NCBI GenBank assembly: GCA_007127255.1
Contig: SKZS01000061.1
Location: 1-8,213 of the forward strand
Direction of reading: 5' to 3'
Origin: Syntrophomonadaceae bacterium
GTDB taxonomy: Bacteria; Bacillota; Dethiobacteria; DTU022
DNA: 8,213 nt
The notes beneath the pieces were generated by a model. That model had not been told where the DNA came from. It saw only the letters and a program-made list of their open reading frames with translations, and did not search any database. A program made the translations under genes and the position numbers. Of this stretch, positions 6,529-8,213 are shown piece by piece. Position 1 is the first letter of the stretch; every line of letters starts with the position of its first letter.

Positions 6529-6557
6529 TTGACGCATATTTTTATTAGGTTTAAAAT
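6529..6557 (+). promoter_or_regulatory. Sigma-A-type promoter for the DUF1638-DUF1786 operon
   Basis: TTGACG (6529-6534), a 17-bp spacer and TAAAAT (6552-6557) form a near-consensus promoter; a second TATAAT follows at once (6558-6563) but at a poor distance. Transcription should start near 6564, leaving a leader of about 90 bases. The architecture (TTGACG, 17 bp) matches the promoter before the Rrf2 gene. Confidence 0.65.
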
Positions 6558-6654
6558 TATAATGTCTATAGAAAAAGTTTTATTATAGCAGTGATTGAGA
6601 CTGGTGGAAGGATTTGCAAAAATAATATTATAAAGAATTAAGGGAGTAACCTCA

Positions 6655-7308
6655 ATGGGACAAAAAGTTAAGTTGATCTGCTGCAAAACAATGATGGAAG
6701 AGATTGAAAACATGAAACCGGAGGATCTGCCTGTTGAATATATGGAATACGCTTTGCACCAGACTCCTGATAAACTGAGGGAAGAGCTGCAGCGGCGGAT
6801 TGACGAAGAAAAAGAGGCCGAGACGCTGGTTTTTGTTTACGGTCTCTGCTCCAGGGGGCTTGACGGCCTTAAATCAGGAGATAAAACCCTGGTTATTCCC
6901 AGGGTCCACGACTGCATCAGTCTTCTGCTCGGTTCGCGGGATAAGTACAGCGAAGAGTTTGAAGAAAACCCGGGCACATATTTTCTGAGTAAGGGCTGGA
7001 TTGACCAGGAAGCAGATCCTTACCAGGAATACCAGCGTTACAGGGAGCAGTACGGCGAGGAAAATGCGCAGTATATTATAAACGAATCATACAAGAATTA
7101 TAAGCGGGTTGCCTTTATAGAAACAAATCTGCCGGGTCTGGAAGAGTATGAAGAGTACGCTCTGAAAGTGGCGGATTTTCTTGGCGCCGATTATGAAAAA
7201 ATGAGTGGTGAGAAAAACTTCTTTGAAAAAATTGTATCGTGCGACTGGGATAAAAACTTTGTTATTGTCCCACCCGGATCAGTTTCCCGCTACCAGGATT
7301 TCATGTAA
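6655..7308 (+). CDS. DUF1638 family protein
   Basis: The 217-residue soluble protein has no signal peptide or membrane segment. It carries features I associate with DUF1638: an early CC pair (C9, C10), the VYGLCSRGLDGL motif (C65), PRVHDCISLLLGSRDKY (H85, C87), and GTYFLSKGWI (107-116), followed by a helical, glutamate- and tyrosine-rich stretch and a C-terminal EKIVSCDWDKNFVIVPPG (C196). The repeated conserved Cys and His residues suggest a metal or cofactor site. The biochemical function is not established. As I recall, family members are often encoded beside corrinoid-dependent methyltransferases of the MttB type, which suggests a one-carbon role. AAGGGAG (6640-6646) lies 8 bases before the ATG. 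A DUF1786 gene follows after 39 bp, so the two are probably one operon from the promoter at 6529. Confidence 0.82.
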   Translation: MGQKVKLICCKTMMEEIENMKPEDLPVEYMEYALHQTPDKLREELQRRIDEEKEAETLVFVYGLCSRGLDGLKSGDKTLVIPRVHDCISLLLGSRDKYSEEFEENPGTYFLSKGWIDQEADPYQEYQRYREQYGEENAQYIINESYKNYKRVAFIETNLPGLEEYEEYALKVADFLGADYEKMSGEKNFFEKIVSCDWDKNFVIVPPGSVSRYQDFM

Positions 7309-7347
7309 GTTTAAAATAACGGCAATAAAAATGCAGGAAGTGATAAC

Positions 7348-8213
7348 ATGAATAGTATTTTAGCTGTAGATATTGGCAGCGGAACCCAGGATATTTTGAT
7401 TTACCAACCGGGGCTGGAAATGGAAAATAATGTTAAGATGATTCTTCCTTCCCAGACTCAAATTGTAGCCAGGCAGATTGAGCGATTAACGGAAGAAGGG
7501 AAAGATATTTTCATCAACGGTTACCTGATGGGCGGAGGGAGTTCTTCCGGTGCCGTGAAGAAGCACCTTCAGAAGGGTTATAAGGTTTACGCTACCTGTG
7601 AAGCGGCGTTGACTATAAAAGACAGCCTGGAGGAGGTAACTGCTCGGGGGATTGAACTGGCAGATTCCACTCCTGCCGGCTGCGTCCGGGTTGAGTTCAA
7701 AGATATCGATATTCCTGCTTTGAAAAAAGCGTTATCATTGTTTGAAGTAGACTTCCCCAGGGTCTTTGCTTTTGCTGTGCAGGATCACGGCTTTTCACCG
7801 AACCGAAGCAACCGCGCATTTCGATTTGAACACTGGCAGAGATTTTTAGATCAGGGCGGCAGCCTGCCGGACATGATCTATAATCAAGACAATCTGCCTG
7901 CTTATTTTACCAGGATGAAAGCGGTGCAGCAGTGCTGCCGGAAAGAAGCAGAGCAGGTCTGGGTGATGGATACCGGGGCTGCGGCAATTCTGGGAACCCT
8001 GGAAGATAACCGGGTCAGGGAAGCTACGGAAAACGGAGGCAGCATGCTGGTTAATCTGGGCAATCAGCATACAATAGCTTTCCTGGTAGCCGGAGAGCAG
8101 GTTTACGGAGTATTCGAGCACCACACCGGACTGCTTTCGGAGCAAAAACTGGTTGATTACCTGAATCGTTTTCAGGAGCGCACCCTGACCAACGAAGAAG
8201 TTTTTGAAGACCA
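7348..8213 (+). CDS. DUF1786 family ASKHA-like protein (partial, C-terminus beyond window)
   Basis: 288 codons are visible before the right edge, with no stop; the family is usually somewhat longer. The N-terminus AVDIGSGTQDILIY (6-19) is a phosphate-1-type loop of the actin/HSP70/sugar-kinase (ASKHA) ATPase fold. Further family-like motifs are NGYLMGGGSSSGAVKKH (57-73), VQDHGFSPN (144-152), VMDTGAAAILG (206-216, resembling the phosphate-2 loop) and NLGNQHTIAFLV with EHHTG near the end. DUF1786 proteins are often labelled putative pyruvate formate-lyase activating enzymes, but no CX3CX2C radical-SAM motif is present, so that name is not supported here. ATP binding is likely; the partner is unknown. 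The ATG at 7348 has AGGAAG upstream and follows the DUF1638 stop by 39 bp. Corrinoid reductive activators (RamA type) also use an ASKHA fold, which makes an activation role an attractive inference. Confidence 0.82.
   Translation, partial: MNSILAVDIGSGTQDILIYQPGLEMENNVKMILPSQTQIVARQIERLTEEGKDIFINGYLMGGGSSSGAVKKHLQKGYKVYATCEAALTIKDSLEEVTARGIELADSTPAGCVRVEFKDIDIPALKKALSLFEVDFPRVFAFAVQDHGFSPNRSNRAFRFEHWQRFLDQGGSLPDMIYNQDNLPAYFTRMKAVQQCCRKEAEQVWVMDTGAAAILGTLEDNRVREATENGGSMLVNLGNQHTIAFLVAGEQVYGVFEHHTGLLSEQKLVDYLNRFQERTLTNEEVFED

Larger units (their letters stand above)
6207..6654. other. AT-rich divergent intergenic region (448 bp)
   Basis: It separates ybaK (minus) from the DUF1638 gene (plus). 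It holds the ybaK ribosome binding site (6212-6216), a weak minus-strand trace of a decayed gene (6253-6429), and a strong rightward promoter (6529-6557) with about 90 bases of leader. The leader contains an AT-rich dyad, TATAAT (6558-6563) with ATTATA (6582-6587). I see no RNA gene, riboswitch consensus or mobile-element ends. An 89-codon minus-strand ORF here (6444-6713) overlaps the promoter and the DUF1638 start, and has low-complexity, Ile/Asn/Ser/Leu-rich composition, so it is not called. Confidence 0.6.

Noticed and set aside
6564..6654. Cobalamin or SAM riboswitch in the DUF1638 leader
   Set aside because: The roughly 90-base leader lacks recognisable B12-box or S-box sequences and is too short for the cobalamin class.
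6444..6713. 89-codon minus-strand ORF across the promoter and start of the DUF1638 gene
   Set aside because: Composition is Ile/Asn/Ser/Leu-rich as expected from AT-rich spacer, it covers a strong opposite-strand promoter and the start of a better-supported gene, and I recognise no family.
7846..8145. 99-codon minus-strand ORF opposite the DUF1786 gene
   Set aside because: It is the antisense shadow of a well-supported coding frame with clear ASKHA motifs.

Overview
The window looks like chromosomal DNA of a strict anaerobe, most probably a Clostridia-type Firmicute. The pointers are strong AGGAGG-type ribosome binding sites, textbook sigma-A-type promoters, a hybrid-cluster protein with the N-terminal cysteine spacing of strict anaerobes, a compact methionine-synthase-like protein, and a DUF1638/DUF1786 gene pair of the kind I recall from acetogens, methanogens and sulfate reducers. 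The genus cannot be fixed from the sequence. No tRNA, rRNA, CRISPR array, insertion sequence or convincing rho-independent terminator was seen.

Layout. (1) Positions 1-2198, minus strand: an SLC13/ArsB-NhaD-type anion permease followed 24 bp later by a metallo-beta-lactamase/rhodanese protein that runs off the left edge. This looks like a two-gene persulfide/sulfur-oxyanion operon. The permease has no ATG, GTG or TTG codon where its family starts; an ATT codon sits exactly there. (2) Positions 2199-2405: a divergent intergenic region with a strong rightward promoter. (3) Positions 2406-4609, plus strand: an Rrf2-family regulator with three cysteines placed for an Fe-S cluster, then hcp with all its cluster ligands. 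A 14-bp perfect AT palindrome lies just before hcp, and a tiny overlapping ORF sits between the two genes. (4) Positions 4717-5733, plus strand: a 338-residue MetE/UroD-superfamily protein resembling the catalytic half of cobalamin-independent methionine synthase. Its leader can fold into a possible pseudoknot covering the ribosome binding site. (5) Positions 5736-6203, minus strand: a YbaK/EbsC-type Cys-tRNA(Pro) deacylase, convergent with gene 4 and only 2 bp away. (6) Positions 6207-6654: AT-rich intergenic DNA with a strong promoter and possibly a decayed minus-strand gene. (7) Positions 6655-8213, plus strand: a DUF1638 protein and a DUF1786 (ASKHA-like) protein cut by the right edge.

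How the parts may work together (inference). The left half reads as a redox and reactive nitrogen/sulfur stress locus: a cysteine-containing Rrf2 sensor beside Hcp (NO/hydroxylamine reduction), and a divergent operon for persulfide oxidation and anion transport. The right half reads as one-carbon or corrinoid metabolism: a core-MetE-like methyltransferase, then DUF1638 and DUF1786, families I associate with methyltransferase loci. No corrinoid protein or MttB-type enzyme is inside the window, so that link depends on what lies beyond the right edge.
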